A DNA stretch of 64,000 nt, taken from Niallia alba (GTDB taxonomy: Bacteria > Bacillota > Bacilli > Bacillales > Cytobacillaceae). A program made the position numbers and the translations under genes. The stretch is from positions 1,714,001-1,778,000 of the forward strand of contig NZ_JABBPK010000001.1 of NCBI RefSeq assembly GCF_012933555.1. Direction: 5' to 3'. Every line of letters starts with the position of its first letter. The first letter of the stretch is position 1. The notes beneath the pieces were generated by a model. It was not told the DNA's origin, ran no database searches, and was given only the letters and a program-made list of their open reading frames with translations. Below, piece by piece: positions 42,293 to 50,317 of this stretch.

Positions 42293-42775
42293 ATGCATGA
42301 CTTTCGAGTAGTAGATAAACTGCAAAAATTTGGGGAAGATATTTCTTCAAAGCAATTAAAATATCATCATAAGCGTGTGATGGTTAGTAAAGAGTTTACC
42401 TTTGATGCAGCACATCATTTGCATGCCTACGAAGGGAAATGCATGAATCTGCATGGACATACGTACAAGGTTGTTTTTGGAATTAGTGGCTATTTAGATG
42501 ACCGCGGATTAATGATAGATTTTGGCGATATTAAAAAGATTTGGAAAAGCGACATTGAAATTTACTTGGATCATCGCTATTTAAATGAGACACTTCCACC
42601 AATGAATACTACAGCAGAGAATATTGTTTATTGGATTTTCAAAAAAATGGAAGAAGTCTTGAACAAAGATGAGATGAAACAAGTAGATAATGGGGCAAGA
42701 GTGGAATTTGTTCGCCTCTATGAAACTCCTACTAGTTTTGCAGAAATGAAAAGGGAGTGGATGGAGTATGAGTAA
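42293..42775 (+). CDS. queD: 6-Carboxy-5,6,7,8-tetrahydropterin synthase QueD
   Basis: The 160-residue protein is of the PTPS/QueD family and converts dihydroneopterin triphosphate to carboxytetrahydropterin for preQ0 synthesis. Zinc ligands are visible in FDAAHHLHAY and NLHGHTYK; C-terminal RLYETPTSFAE is typical. A ~30-residue N-terminal extension (HDFRVVDKLQKFGEDISSK) precedes the core, common in Bacillus QueD. ATG 42293 follows AAGGGGG. Its end overlaps queE by 8 bp. Confidence 0.93.
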   Translation: MHDFRVVDKLQKFGEDISSKQLKYHHKRVMVSKEFTFDAAHHLHAYEGKCMNLHGHTYKVVFGISGYLDDRGLMIDFGDIKKIWKSDIEIYLDHRYLNETLPPMNTTAENIVYWIFKKMEEVLNKDEMKQVDNGARVEFVRLYETPTSFAEMKREWMEYE

Positions 42776-43496
42776 AGTACCTGTAATGGAGATATTCGGA
42801 CCAACGATTCAAGGAGAGGGAATGGTCATTGGCCAAAAAACGATGTTTGTCAGAACAGCAGGCTGCGATTATTCTTGTGCTTGGTGTGATTCTGCCTTTA
42901 CATGGGATGGCAGCGGCAAGGGACTAATCAAGCAAATGCAGGCAGAAGAGATTTGGCAGGAGCTAGTGCAATTAGGCGGCGATGGTTTTTCTCATGTCAC
43001 CCTTTCTGGAGGAAACCCAGCCCTATTGAAAAATCTTTCACATTTGGTAGATTTTTTAAAGGAAAAGGAAATAAAAATAGGACTTGAAACCCAGGGAAGT
43101 AAATGGCAGGATTGGTTTGTAGATATCGATGAATTGACTATTTCACCAAAACCACCAAGTTCTAAAATGAATACTGATTTTGACATATTAGATTCGATTA
43201 TGCAAAGATTAAGAGATGCAAATCAAAGTAATCATATTAGTATAAAAGTCGTTGTATTTTCAGATGAAGATTATGACTATGCCAAGAAAGTGCATCTGCG
43301 TTATTCAGATATTCCTTTTTTTCTGCAAGTCGGTAATGAAGATAACAAAACGACTGATAACACTCAATTAGTAGAGCAATTATTGACTAAGTATGAGTGG
43401 TTGATTGATAAAACAATGCTTGATCATGAGTTCAAAAATGTAAAGGTACTCCCACAGCTACATACGTATATTTGGGGAAATAAGCGTGGCGTGTAG
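42768..43496 (+). CDS. queE: 7-Carboxy-7-deazaguanine synthase QueE
   Basis: The 242-residue radical SAM enzyme has the cysteine cluster CDYSCAWCD (CX3CX2C) near residue 33, and the N-terminal EIFGPTIQGEG, SGGNPALLKNL and ISPKPPSSKM segments. It rearranges carboxytetrahydropterin to carboxydeazaguanine. Its ATG overlaps queD by 8 bp (translational coupling). Together with QueC, QueD and FolE it completes preQ0 synthesis from GTP. Confidence 0.94.
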   Translation: MSKVPVMEIFGPTIQGEGMVIGQKTMFVRTAGCDYSCAWCDSAFTWDGSGKGLIKQMQAEEIWQELVQLGGDGFSHVTLSGGNPALLKNLSHLVDFLKEKEIKIGLETQGSKWQDWFVDIDELTISPKPPSSKMNTDFDILDSIMQRLRDANQSNHISIKVVVFSDEDYDYAKKVHLRYSDIPFFLQVGNEDNKTTDNTQLVEQLLTKYEWLIDKTMLDHEFKNVKVLPQLHTYIWGNKRGV

Positions 43497-43528
43497 ATAA
43501 TCGGGAAGGTATTTAGGAGGATTTTGGA

Positions 43529-44092
43529 ATGAGTAAAATTAATACTCCTCAAATAGAGGAGGCAATTCGTTTATTATTAGAAGCGGTTGGAGAAGATCCA
43601 AATAGAGAAGGATTATTGGATACTCCAAAACGTGTAGCAAAAATGTATGAAGAAGTTTTTTCAGGTCTTACAATCGATCCAAAAGAATATTTTGAAACCA
43701 TTTTCCATGAAGACCATGAAGAACTTGTATTAGTAAAAGATATTCCTTTTTACTCTATGTGTGAGCATCATTTAGTTCCTTTCTATGGAAAAGCACATGT
43801 AGCCTATATTCCTAAAGGAGGAAGGGTTGCAGGATTAAGTAAGCTTGCAAGAGCAATAGAGGCAGTTTCGAAACGCCCGCAGCTGCAAGAACGAATTACA
43901 TCCACTGTAGCAGATACAATGATGGAAACTTTAGAGCCTCATGGAGTGATGATCGTGGTAGAAGCAGAACATATGTGTATGACAATGCGTGGAGTGAAAA
44001 AGCCAGGTGCTAAAACAGTTACTTCTGCTGTTCGTGGTGTTTTCCAAACAGACAGTGACAAGCGAGCAGAAGTATTTGCGATGATAAAATAA
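43529..44092 (+). CDS. folE: GTP cyclohydrolase I FolE
   Basis: The 187-residue enzyme converts GTP to dihydroneopterin triphosphate, the first step to both folate and queuosine. Zinc ligands and active site are in [21 protein letters not shown], with [22 protein letters not shown] and [11 protein letters not shown]. The start is ATG 43529 after AGGAGGATTTTGG. It is in the preQ1-riboswitch operon, so it may serve queuosine rather than folate; whether another folE exists elsewhere cannot be seen here. Confidence 0.95.
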   Translation: MSKINTPQIEEAIRLLLEAVGEDPNREGLLDTPKRVAKMYEEVFSGLTIDPKEYFETIFHEDHEELVLVKDIPFYSMCEHHLVPFYGKAHVAYIPKGGRVAGLSKLARAIEAVSKRPQLQERITSTVADTMMETLEPHGVMIVVEAEHMCMTMRGVKKPGAKTVTSAVRGVFQTDSDKRAEVFAMIK

Positions 44093-44116
44093 GATGAACT
44101 ATTGAGAAAGGTTAAA

Positions 44117-44141
44117 AAATCCTGTGAGAGCAGGATTTTTT
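44117..44141 (+). terminator. Terminator of the que operon
   Basis: AAATCCTG pairs with CAGGATTT around a 6-base loop and is followed by eight T, 24 bp after folE. Confidence 0.92.
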
Positions 44142-44171
44142 TTATTAAATTTACTTACCATTTTTTATAAT

Positions 44172-44344
44172 GGCTGTTTTCTAAAGGATTGTTGTTTTTT
44201 CAATAGGAAAAAAGAATTAATAGGAAAATTGGAGCAGCCGGAATACACGAAGACGCCACGGGGATTAGCGAGACAGTCTGAGACCCCGGAAAGCGAAGTG
44301 TATTCCGGCTGCGGGTAATCGCAACAAACTTTACGAAAACAGCC
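44172..44344. repeat. Type B dispersed repeat, copy B1
   Basis: The imperfect terminal inverted repeats begin GGCTGTTTTC and end GAAAACAGCC, bounding 173 bp. The core shares GCAGCCGGAATACACGAAGA and GAAAGCGAAGTGTATTCC with type A, minus its middle. It ends 13 bp before the putative ECF sigma promoter. Confidence 0.78.
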
Positions 44345-44357
44345 TTTATAATAAAAG

Positions 44358-44384
44358 TGGAACTTTTTCGTGGATAGACTGGTC
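44358..44384 (+). promoter_or_regulatory. Candidate ECF-type autopromoter of the sigma operon
   Basis: TGGAAC (44358-44363) with GGTC 17 bases later resembles the TGAAAC-N16-CGTA promoter at 14536, and both have TTTT directly after the -35. The fit is partial (TGGAAC and GGTC versus TGAAAC and CGTA), so the call is tentative. Confidence 0.4.
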
Positions 44385-44400
44385 TTTAAGGTAAAGGGGG

Positions 44401-44907
44401 GTGTTCGATATTACTGGTTTTAATGAGAAGGAGATATATGAACTCTTTTTTGAGAAGGTATATAAAACAACTTTTTATATTCTGAAAAATGAGGAACTTG
44501 CGAAAGATGCCACTCATGATACCTTTATAAAGGTATTAAAAAATTTAGGGAAAATAAATAACCACTCCAAGTTAAGTGCTTGGATAACTACGATTGCAAC
44601 AAGAACTGCCATTGATATCTATAATAAAAACAAAAGACAATCAGCACAATTGTTTGAAGAAGAAAACTATGTGTTAAACACTTATGAATTTAATTATGAG
44701 AAAGATGAAATAGAATATTATTTAGCCAATTTACCACCGGAACAAAAACAAGTATTGATATTAAAATATATGGATGACTTATCAGAGAGAGAAATTGCTA
44801 AATTGCTTTCTATTAAATTAGGAACAGTTAAATCAAGAATATATCGTGCAAAACAAAAAATGTATCGACAGTATCAATCAGGAGGTGAAAGTAAAGTTGA
44901 AGAATAA
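44401..44907 (+). CDS. ECF-type RNA polymerase sigma factor
   Basis: The 168-residue sigma-70-family protein has region 2 (about 10-75: FFEKVYKTTFYILKNEELAKDATHDTFIKVLKNL) and region 4 (about 105-160: LPPEQKQVLILKYMDDLSEREIAKLLSIKLGTVKSRIYRAK). The short linker marks an ECF. The start is GTG 44401 with AAGGTAAAGG upstream. It overlaps the anti-sigma gene by 11 bp. It is not obviously one of the named B. subtilis ECFs. A promoter element resembling its own lies ahead of the lipoprotein gene at 14588. Confidence 0.87.
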   Translation: MFDITGFNEKEIYELFFEKVYKTTFYILKNEELAKDATHDTFIKVLKNLGKINNHSKLSAWITTIATRTAIDIYNKNKRQSAQLFEEENYVLNTYEFNYEKDEIEYYLANLPPEQKQVLILKYMDDLSEREIAKLLSIKLGTVKSRIYRAKQKMYRQYQSGGESKVEE

Positions 44908-45589
44908 TCAAGAAGATGAAAGATTAAAGGAGCAGTTAGAGAAGGAGTATAACTCTATTAAAATACCTAGTGGACTAAAAGAAGAATTGTGGACACAGAT
45001 TTCTACAACACGAAAAAAAAGGAGGATTTATTCAAAAATTTTTCCTTTTATGGCTGTAGCTACGTTTATCATTATATTAATTCCGCTTGGGTTAAGTTTA
45101 ATTTCTTCTGATTCGGCACGAAATCCAAGTGATAGTATAGCAGCGAAAGAAGAAGCGGATATAAGAACAATAGAAGCTGTTATAAAAAATAACTTTACGG
45201 GACCTGACGAGAAATGGTTAAGATTAATGAATAATATGAGTTCGGTAGAAGAGGGAGAAATAAAGGGATTAAGCGAATATGAAGAGGGCTTATATAAAGA
45301 GTATTTTGCAAGTGATAGAGCGTATGTTGAATACGTTTCAAGATATGGGTCCGTAGTATGGAATGAACCTGCGAGATATCATTACACTTTAAGAGTATTG
45401 GAAATTAATTGTGAAAAGACCAGTTCTGATGAGATTATATATAATTTTTCTGCAAAAATAGAGTACCGTAAACAGGACAGCAGTACAGCAGAAGTTGGAA
45501 CAATTACTGGGCAAGCAAATTTAAATGAAGAACACAAAATAGAAGTAATGTTAATTAATTATTTTGATCTTATTAATGAATTTGAGTGA
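44897..45589 (+). CDS. Membrane anti-sigma factor with extracytoplasmic sensor domain
   Basis: The 230-residue protein starts at TTG 44897, 11 bp inside the sigma gene, with AGGAGGTG upstream. Residues 1-45 form a charged cytosolic part that should bind the sigma factor; one membrane helix follows (IFPFMAVATFIIILIPLGLSL, split here only by the length rule). Residues about 85-230 form an outside domain. That domain is homologous to the lipoprotein at 14588-15136 (YEEGLYKEYFA, SRYGSV, YTLRV, IYNFS, TGQANLN, MLI). No zinc (ZAS) motif is seen. Coupling to the sigma gene gives the functional call. Confidence 0.8.
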   Translation: MKNNQEDERLKEQLEKEYNSIKIPSGLKEELWTQISTTRKKRRIYSKIFPFMAVATFIIILIPLGLSLISSDSARNPSDSIAAKEEADIRTIEAVIKNNFTGPDEKWLRLMNNMSSVEEGEIKGLSEYEEGLYKEYFASDRAYVEYVSRYGSVVWNEPARYHYTLRVLEINCEKTSSDEIIYNFSAKIEYRKQDSSTAEVGTITGQANLNEEHKIEVMLINYFDLINEFE

Positions 45590-45596
45590 ATACACT

Positions 45597-45634
45597 AAAA
45601 AAGCAAAGCACCTTAGGAGGAGCTTTGCTTTTCT
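45597..45634. terminator. Bidirectional terminator between anti-sigma gene and tcyP
   Basis: AAAAGCAAAGC pairs with GCTTTGCTTTT around a 12-base loop, with T-tracts on both strands. It separates convergent genes. Confidence 0.9.
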
Positions 45635-45635
45635 A

Positions 45636-47027
45636 TTACGCAATATTCTCAGCAGTATCCACTTCATTTGAATGATACTGTTTCGTATCTAATTCACCAA
45701 GTGTTTTACTTGTTACGACACCAGAAACCATAGATCCACTTACGTTTAGAGCAGTACGACCCATATCAATTAATGGTTCAACGGAGATTAATACCCCAGC
45801 TAAAGCAACTGGTAAGTTTAAAGTAGACAGAACAATTAATGTTGCAAAAGTTGCTCCACCACCAACTCCAGCTACCCCGAAAGAACTAATCATGACAACA
45901 ATAATCAATGTTGCAATAAAAGAAGGGGATAGAGGGTTAATGCCTTGGGTTGGTGCAATCATGACTGCAAGCATTGCAGGATAGATTCCAGCGCAGCCGT
46001 TTTGCCCTATGGATACCCCAAAGGATGCAGAAAAGTTAGCAATCGATTCAGGTACACCTAATTTATTCTTCTGTGCCTCAATGTTTAATGGCATTGTTCC
46101 TGCACTTGTACGTGATGTGAATGCAAATGTCAGAACTGGCCAAACTTTTTTAAGATATTGTTTTGGACTAAGTCCCATAACAGCAAGGATTATTAAATGA
46201 ACAATAAACATGGCAATTAATGCTACATAGGAAGCAATAACAAATTTACCTAGCTTCACAATCGCATCAAAGTTGCTTCCCGCAACAGTCTTCGCCATTA
46301 GTGCAAGTATTCCATATGGAGTTAGTCGTAGCACTAATGTAACTATTCGCATAACAACTGTATGTAAAGCTTCAACAATCTTTTGGAAAAATGCAGCTTG
46401 CTCAGGATTTTTTCTTCTAATTCCTAAGAATGCAACCCCAACAAATGCTGCGAAAATAACTACTGCGATAGTAGAAGTTGGTCTTGCCCCTGTTAAATCT
46501 TGAAATGGGTTCGCAGGTAAAAAGCTCAGGATTTTTTGTGGTACAGTTGTGCTTTGTACTTCTCCTAAAGTTTCTTCTAATTGTTGTCCGCGAAGAATTT
46601 CGGCATCGCCAGCATTTACATCAATAGCCTTTAAGTCAAAGCCAGCTGTTGCTGCAATCCCAATTCCAGCAGAAATAGCTGTAGTGATTAATAATGTTCC
46701 GATTACAAGACCACTGATTTTACCAAGGTTTGCTGATTTTTCAAGCTTTGTGAATGCAGCGACAATGGAGATAAAAACTAGTGGCATAACGATCATTTGC
46801 AATAGTTTTACGTATCCGCTTCCGACTAATCCAAACCAATCATTTGTAACAGTGATTACTTCAGAACTTGGTTCATAAAATAACTGTAAGATTGCCCCGA
46901 ATAAAACACCAAGTCCTAACCCTGTAAAGACGCGTTTAGAAAAGGAAATATGTTTCTTTTGCATGTAGAAAAGAACACTAAGCAAAATAAGTAAGATAAG
47001 AATGTTTAATATAGCGAAAAAGTTCAA
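45636..47027 (-). CDS. tcyP: L-cystine:cation symporter TcyP
   Basis: The 463-residue carrier is of the dicarboxylate/amino acid:cation symporter (DAACS) family and has the same length as B. subtilis TcyP. Motifs include ITVTNDWFGLVGSGYVKLLQM near the start, the re-entrant loop FTSRTSAGTMPLNIEAQ, and QNGCAGIYPAMLAVM. About ten helices are expected. It imports cystine as a sulfur source. A 27-bp inverted repeat lies upstream (47051-47077). The stop codon lies beside the shared terminator. Confidence 0.9.
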   Translation of the reverse strand: MNFFAILNILILLILLSVLFYMQKKHISFSKRVFTGLGLGVLFGAILQLFYEPSSEVITVTNDWFGLVGSGYVKLLQMIVMPLVFISIVAAFTKLEKSANLGKISGLVIGTLLITTAISAGIGIAATAGFDLKAIDVNAGDAEILRGQQLEETLGEVQSTTVPQKILSFLPANPFQDLTGARPTSTIAVVIFAAFVGVAFLGIRRKNPEQAAFFQKIVEALHTVVMRIVTLVLRLTPYGILALMAKTVAGSNFDAIVKLGKFVIASYVALIAMFIVHLIILAVMGLSPKQYLKKVWPVLTFAFTSRTSAGTMPLNIEAQKNKLGVPESIANFSASFGVSIGQNGCAGIYPAMLAVMIAPTQGINPLSPSFIATLIIVVMISSFGVAGVGGGATFATLIVLSTLNLPVALAGVLISVEPLIDMGRTALNVSGSMVSGVVTSKTLGELDTKQYHSNEVDTAENIA

Positions 47028-47050
47028 TGCTAAGTCCTCCTTTAAAATTG

Positions 47051-47077
47051 TAATTCCTATAGGTTAAATAGGAATTA
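47051..47077. promoter_or_regulatory. 27-bp inverted repeat upstream of tcyP, CymR-like
   Basis: TAATTCCTAT and ATAGGAATTA form a perfect 10-bp inverted repeat with a 7-bp spacer. In B. subtilis tcyP is repressed by CymR (with CysK), and CymR sites are palindromes of this size and AT-rich character. I infer a CymR operator; the motif match is from memory. Confidence 0.5.
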
Positions 47078-47220
47078 AGTAAATTATTTAAAAGACTAAC
47101 ACTATTTTACTAATTTGTAAACAATAATTTGAAAAATAAACAAAGGGAAATTTAATGAAGCAACAATATTTGTTTTTCTGTTAAAATAAAGAGCAAATAA
47201 GCGTTTTATGGGGGAATAGG

Positions 47221-47700
47221 ATGTTTACAATCGATTACCAATCTCCAATTGGAGTAATAGAGATAAGCGGGACGGATAAAGCTGTTTATTCTATTTTGTT
47301 TTCGGAAAAAGAGTTACCAGAAAATAAGATAGATGATCAGACACCTATTGTTTTAGTTACATGTTTCAACGAGTTAGATGCCTATTTTAGTGGGAAATAT
47401 TTTGATTTTTCTTTTCCAATTGAAATGGAAGGAACTCCTTTTCAAAAGCAAGTATGGAATGCATTAACTAGTATACCTTATGCTGCAACCGGATCCTATA
47501 AGGATATTGCTAACAACATCGGTAACGAAAAGGCAGTGAGAGCAGTTGGAAGTGCAAATGGAAAAAACAAGCTATGCATAATTATTCCATGTCACCGAAT
47601 AATCGGTGCCAATGGAACGTTAACTGGGTATGCTGGTGGCTTGTGGAGAAAAGAGTGGCTGCTTAGACATGAGCAAAAATGGAAAATGGCAATAAGGTAA
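47221..47700 (+). CDS. ogt: Methylated-DNA-protein-cysteine methyltransferase
   Basis: The 159-residue suicide repair protein has the acceptor motif IIPCHRIIG (Cys at about 120), the helix-turn-helix core FQKQVWNALTSIPYAATGSYKDIA, AVRAVGSANGKN and GYAGGLWRKEWLL. It removes alkyl groups from O6-guanine in DNA. It has no AraC-type N-terminal domain, so it is Ogt- rather than Ada-like. The start is ATG 47221 after GGGGG. It is divergent from tcyP. Confidence 0.93.
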   Translation: MFTIDYQSPIGVIEISGTDKAVYSILFSEKELPENKIDDQTPIVLVTCFNELDAYFSGKYFDFSFPIEMEGTPFQKQVWNALTSIPYAATGSYKDIANNIGNEKAVRAVGSANGKNKLCIIIPCHRIIGANGTLTGYAGGLWRKEWLLRHEQKWKMAIR

Positions 47701-47703
47701 TAT

Positions 47704-47749
47704 TGGAAAAGCAGAAAATCCTTTTTATAAAAGATTTTCTGCTTTTCAT
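47704..47749 (+). terminator. Terminator after ogt
   Basis: A long stem AAAAGCAGAAAATC with GATTTTCTGCTTTT closes on an A/T-rich loop, four bases after the stop codon. Confidence 0.88.
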
Positions 47750-47842
47750 TAGAACTTAAAAAAGCTCCTTTATAGTATCAGCTCCACCTACGCTGTATAC
47801 AATGATAACCACTAATGTTATCCAACCTAATTTACATTATAT

Positions 47843-47858
47843 TTGAAAACGATTTCAA
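47843..47858. promoter_or_regulatory. cre (CcpA) site without an adjacent gene
   Basis: TTGAAAACGATTTCAA fits the WTGNAANCGNWNNCAW consensus throughout and is nearly palindromic. The nearest downstream gene is almost 500 bp away, so it is orphaned or serves an undetected transcript. Confidence 0.6.
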
Positions 47859-48138
47859 AATCAAACATTGTGAATCGATGAACTAATTGTCCGAATATTA
47901 TTATTTTTTTAGGATGATATTTCCAATAATATTTAAAGAGTATATTTTCCATTTCTTTTTAGGAAGAGAATAGAAGAATTATCCATTGAACAAATAATAT
48001 TAATGCAAAAACTCCTTCTGTAGATGATCATGAACCTGTTATTACATAACATTTCAGCTACAAAGGAGTATTTTTATTTTTCATGGAAGAGAAGTTTACT
48101 AGGTCAGTTGAGTGCTTCTTTACTTGCTTTTTTAGGTG

Positions 48139-48209
48139 GAAAATGATTAAATGTATATACTTGTTTTTTATACTTTATGGTATAAAAAACTCAATAAATA
48201 ATCATTTTC
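48139..48209. repeat. Nested perfect inverted repeats
   Basis: Outer arms GAAAATGATTA/TAATCATTTTC (11 bp) enclose inner arms GTTTTTTATAC/GTATAAAAAAC (11 bp, 6-base loop). It lies 122 bp upstream of the YuzB-like gene. Confidence 0.6.
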
Positions 48210-48330
48210 GTATATTGTAAAAGAAATTGTCTATGAAAAATGATTCAGTATTATACCTATAAATTAGAACCATATATTAATTCGATATAGATAGTTTAAG
48301 AAATAATTAATCGAGGGGAGGAACACAAAA

Positions 48331-48576
48331 GTGGGCATTGTAGTGGTAGAAATTTGCGATGGAAGTTTGATTACAGCAATAAATTTAGAAGAAATAATAG
48401 AATCTAAATATCCAGAAGTTGCCGTGATTGAAAGTAGCTGTCTTTCATTTTGTGGAATGTGTGCGAAACGGCCTTACGCAATTGTTAACGGAAAAAGAAT
48501 ATTTGCGAAAACTACAGAAGAATGTCTTCAACTAATTATGAAACAAATTGAAGCTGAATTAGCTGTTTTTGCATAA
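48331..48576 (+). CDS. DUF1450 (YuzB-like) protein
   Basis: The 81-residue cytosolic protein has the DUF1450 pattern: VVVEICDGS near the start, SCLSFCGMCAKRPYAIVNGK with three closely spaced Cys (SCxxxCGxC), and EECLQLIMKQIEAEL. The clustered Cys may bind metal or a disulfide. The function of YuzB is not known to me. The start is GTG 48331 after GGGGAGG. It is followed by an unusually long terminator. Confidence 0.85.
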   Translation: MGIVVVEICDGSLITAINLEEIIESKYPEVAVIESSCLSFCGMCAKRPYAIVNGKRIFAKTTEECLQLIMKQIEAELAVFA

Positions 48577-48580
48577 TAGT

Positions 48581-48638
48581 AATAGAAAAAAGGGAAGTCT
48601 TAAGAATCATTTTCTTTAAGACTTCCCTTTTTTCTATT
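48581..48638. terminator. 23-bp perfect bidirectional terminator
   Basis: Perfect 23-bp arms (beginning AATAGAAAAAAGGGAAG) close on a 12-base loop and have A/T runs on both strands. It separates the YuzB-like gene from the convergent regulator gene. Confidence 0.92.
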
Positions 48639-48667
48639 ATTACTACTTAGCTTGCAATAAATAGCTG

Positions 48668-49324
48668 TTATACCTCTACTAAGGAAGAAGCAGGTTGTGG
48701 AACAAACTTCACTAAAAACTTACAGTGATTATCTCCTTCCGTTCTGCAGCATGTTCTAGCAACATCATTTGTGCCGAGAACTTTTTTCAGCATTTCTGTC
48801 TCACATCGACAGGCAATCTTAAACTCCTTAGCAACTTCTAAGATGGGGCAATTATATTCTGTTATTTCAAAAGTATAGTCGTCCACTTGTGATAAATCAG
48901 CCATATAGCCTTTTTCATTTTGAATAGTAACCATTTCCTGCATTTTCTCAGAAGGTTTTTTGTCTTCCATGCGAGAAATATGCTCTTTTGTTAGACGTTC
49001 TTCCCGTTTATTAAATAACTGTTGCACTGAATCTTCTCCATATAGTTCTTTTACATCATGTAATAAATCGATGCTAATTCCTTCATAGCTTTTTGGAAAA
49101 AAATATTCTGCTCTTTCCGCCAATGTAAAGCTTTGAATAGGGCGTCCCATTGGTTGTTTTATTAGTTCGGATTGAATCAAATCATCTTTTTCTAATATCG
49201 TTAAGTGCTTTCGCACGGCCATATGTGTTATTTGCAGACGATCAGTAAAATCGTTTACGGTTAAGGAACCTTCTTTTTTGAGAAGATGAAGAATTTTATC
49301 TTTTGTCGTTTTTGTATTAACCAT
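48668..49324 (-). CDS. SufR-like Fe-S winged-helix regulator
   Basis: The 218-residue protein has an N-terminal ArsR/DeoR-type winged helix (about 5-70: LTVNDFTDRLQITHMAVRKHLTILE). Its C-terminal part contains C-X12-C-R-C (YNCPILEVAKEF, KIACRCE), then TCCRTEG and HCKFLV. The C-X12-C start matches SufR, a [4Fe-4S] repressor of sulfur mobilisation genes, though the later spacing differs. It is divergent from sodA, so a redox or iron-sulfur role is likely. Its targets are unknown. Confidence 0.78.
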   Translation of the reverse strand: MVNTKTTKDKILHLLKKEGSLTVNDFTDRLQITHMAVRKHLTILEKDDLIQSELIKQPMGRPIQSFTLAERAEYFFPKSYEGISIDLLHDVKELYGEDSVQQLFNKREERLTKEHISRMEDKKPSEKMQEMVTIQNEKGYMADLSQVDDYTFEITEYNCPILEVAKEFKIACRCETEMLKKVLGTNDVARTCCRTEGDNHCKFLVKFVPQPASSLVEV

Positions 49325-49369
49325 TATAAACCTCCATTCTATTTCAGTGGAGAGAAAAATTATAAATAA

Positions 49370-49437
49370 AGGCTACTTTATTTTCCAATTAATTCTTTTT
49401 GTCTATAGAAAAAACAATAACCTTTTAGAAAACAGCC
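49370..49437. repeat. Type B dispersed repeat, copy B3 (core deleted)
   Basis: The 68-bp copy starts AAGGCT and ends CAATTAATTC...CTATAG-AAAAAACAA...TTAGAAAACAGCC, matching the right half of the type B element and only a few bases of its left end. It lies in the 324-bp region between the SufR-like gene and sodA. The rest of that region is AT-rich promoter DNA with no ORF. Confidence 0.6.
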
Positions 49438-49648
49438 TAAATAAAAGTGTAGAGAAATTAATTATACCAGAAAGTATAAAATGTTAAAAGTAGTTACTTT
49501 GTACAAGATTGCTTGCATAGAATTAAATTAGTTTTGTGATAAAATATCCAAAATTTGAAATAAAGTAATTGATTTTTTTTTATTAATGGGTTAATGTTTA
49601 ATTATACTTTTTAAACCAATAAGTATAAAAAATTGGAGGAATTACAAA

Positions 49649-50263
49649 ATGACTACATATTCATTACCAGCTTTACCATACGAATTTAATGCTTTAGAAC
49701 CTCAGATTGATCAGAAAACAATGGAAATTCACTATGGAAAACATCATCAAACATACGTAAACAATTTAAATGCTGCTCTTGAAGGGCAAGATGCATTACA
49801 AGGAAAAACTCTAGAAGAACTATTAAGCGATCTTAATGAAGTACCAGAACAAATTAGAACAGCTGTAAGAAATAATGGAGGTGGTCATTTAAACCATTCC
49901 TTATTTTGGGAGGTTATTGCACCATCTACAGGTACGAATGCTCCTTCTGGTGAATTAGCAGAAGCGATCAATAAAGCATTTGGTAGCTATGATGAATTTA
50001 AACAACAATTTACTGTAGCTGCTACTACTAGATTTGGATCTGGATGGGCGTGGCTAGTTGTTGACCAAGAAGGCAATTTAAAAGTAACAAGCACACCAAA
50101 TCAAGATAATCCAATTATGGATGGAGAACGTGCTATCTTAGGATTAGATGTATGGGAGCATGCCTACTATTTAAATTACCAAAACAGAAGACCTGAATAC
50201 ATTTCCAATTTCTTCTCTATCATTAATTGGAGTATAGTTGCTGATAAATTTGCAAATAATTAA
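49649..50263 (+). CDS. sodA: Manganese superoxide dismutase
   Basis: The 204-residue enzyme has the Mn/Fe-SOD metal ligands: His in [10 protein letters not shown], His in LNHSLFWEV, and Asp and His in [24 protein letters not shown] and the usual Bacillus SodA length agree. It dismutates superoxide in the cytosol. Mn is likely, given the [10 protein letters not shown] pattern. The start is ATG 49649 after GGAGG. It is divergent from a SufR-like regulator. Confidence 0.95.
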   Translation: MTTYSLPALPYEFNALEPQIDQKTMEIHYGKHHQTYVNNLNAALEGQDALQGKTLEELLSDLNEVPEQIRTAVRNNGGGHLNHSLFWEVIAPSTGTNAPSGELAEAINKAFGSYDEFKQQFTVAATTRFGSGWAWLVVDQEGNLKVTSTPNQDNPIMDGERAILGLDVWEHAYYLNYQNRRPEYISNFFSIINWSIVADKFANN

Positions 50264-50317
50264 TAAGTTTGTTGAAGATAAAGTGTTTCATGCTTATCTT
50301 TAAGCTTGGAGGATAAT

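Larger units (their letters stand above)
47750..48330. other. Gene-free interval with orphan regulatory sites
   Basis: This 581-bp stretch has no credible ORF. It holds a perfect cre-like site (47843-47858) and an ACTCCTT...GTAG/CTAC...AAGGAGT hairpin with a T-rich tail (about 48010-48078). The hairpin could end an unseen small RNA or a lost gene. A nested inverted repeat (48139-48209) follows. It may be the remains of a deleted sugar-regulated gene. Confidence 0.5.

Noticed and set aside
44401-45589. SigW/RsiW identity for the sigma pair
   Set aside because: The anti-sigma protein has an unfamiliar outer domain and no visible zinc motif, so the name is not supported.
48139-48209. Fur box in the nested inverted repeat
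   Set aside because: The outer arms contain ATGATTA and TAATCAT, but they are separated by 49 bp, far from the contiguous Fur site.
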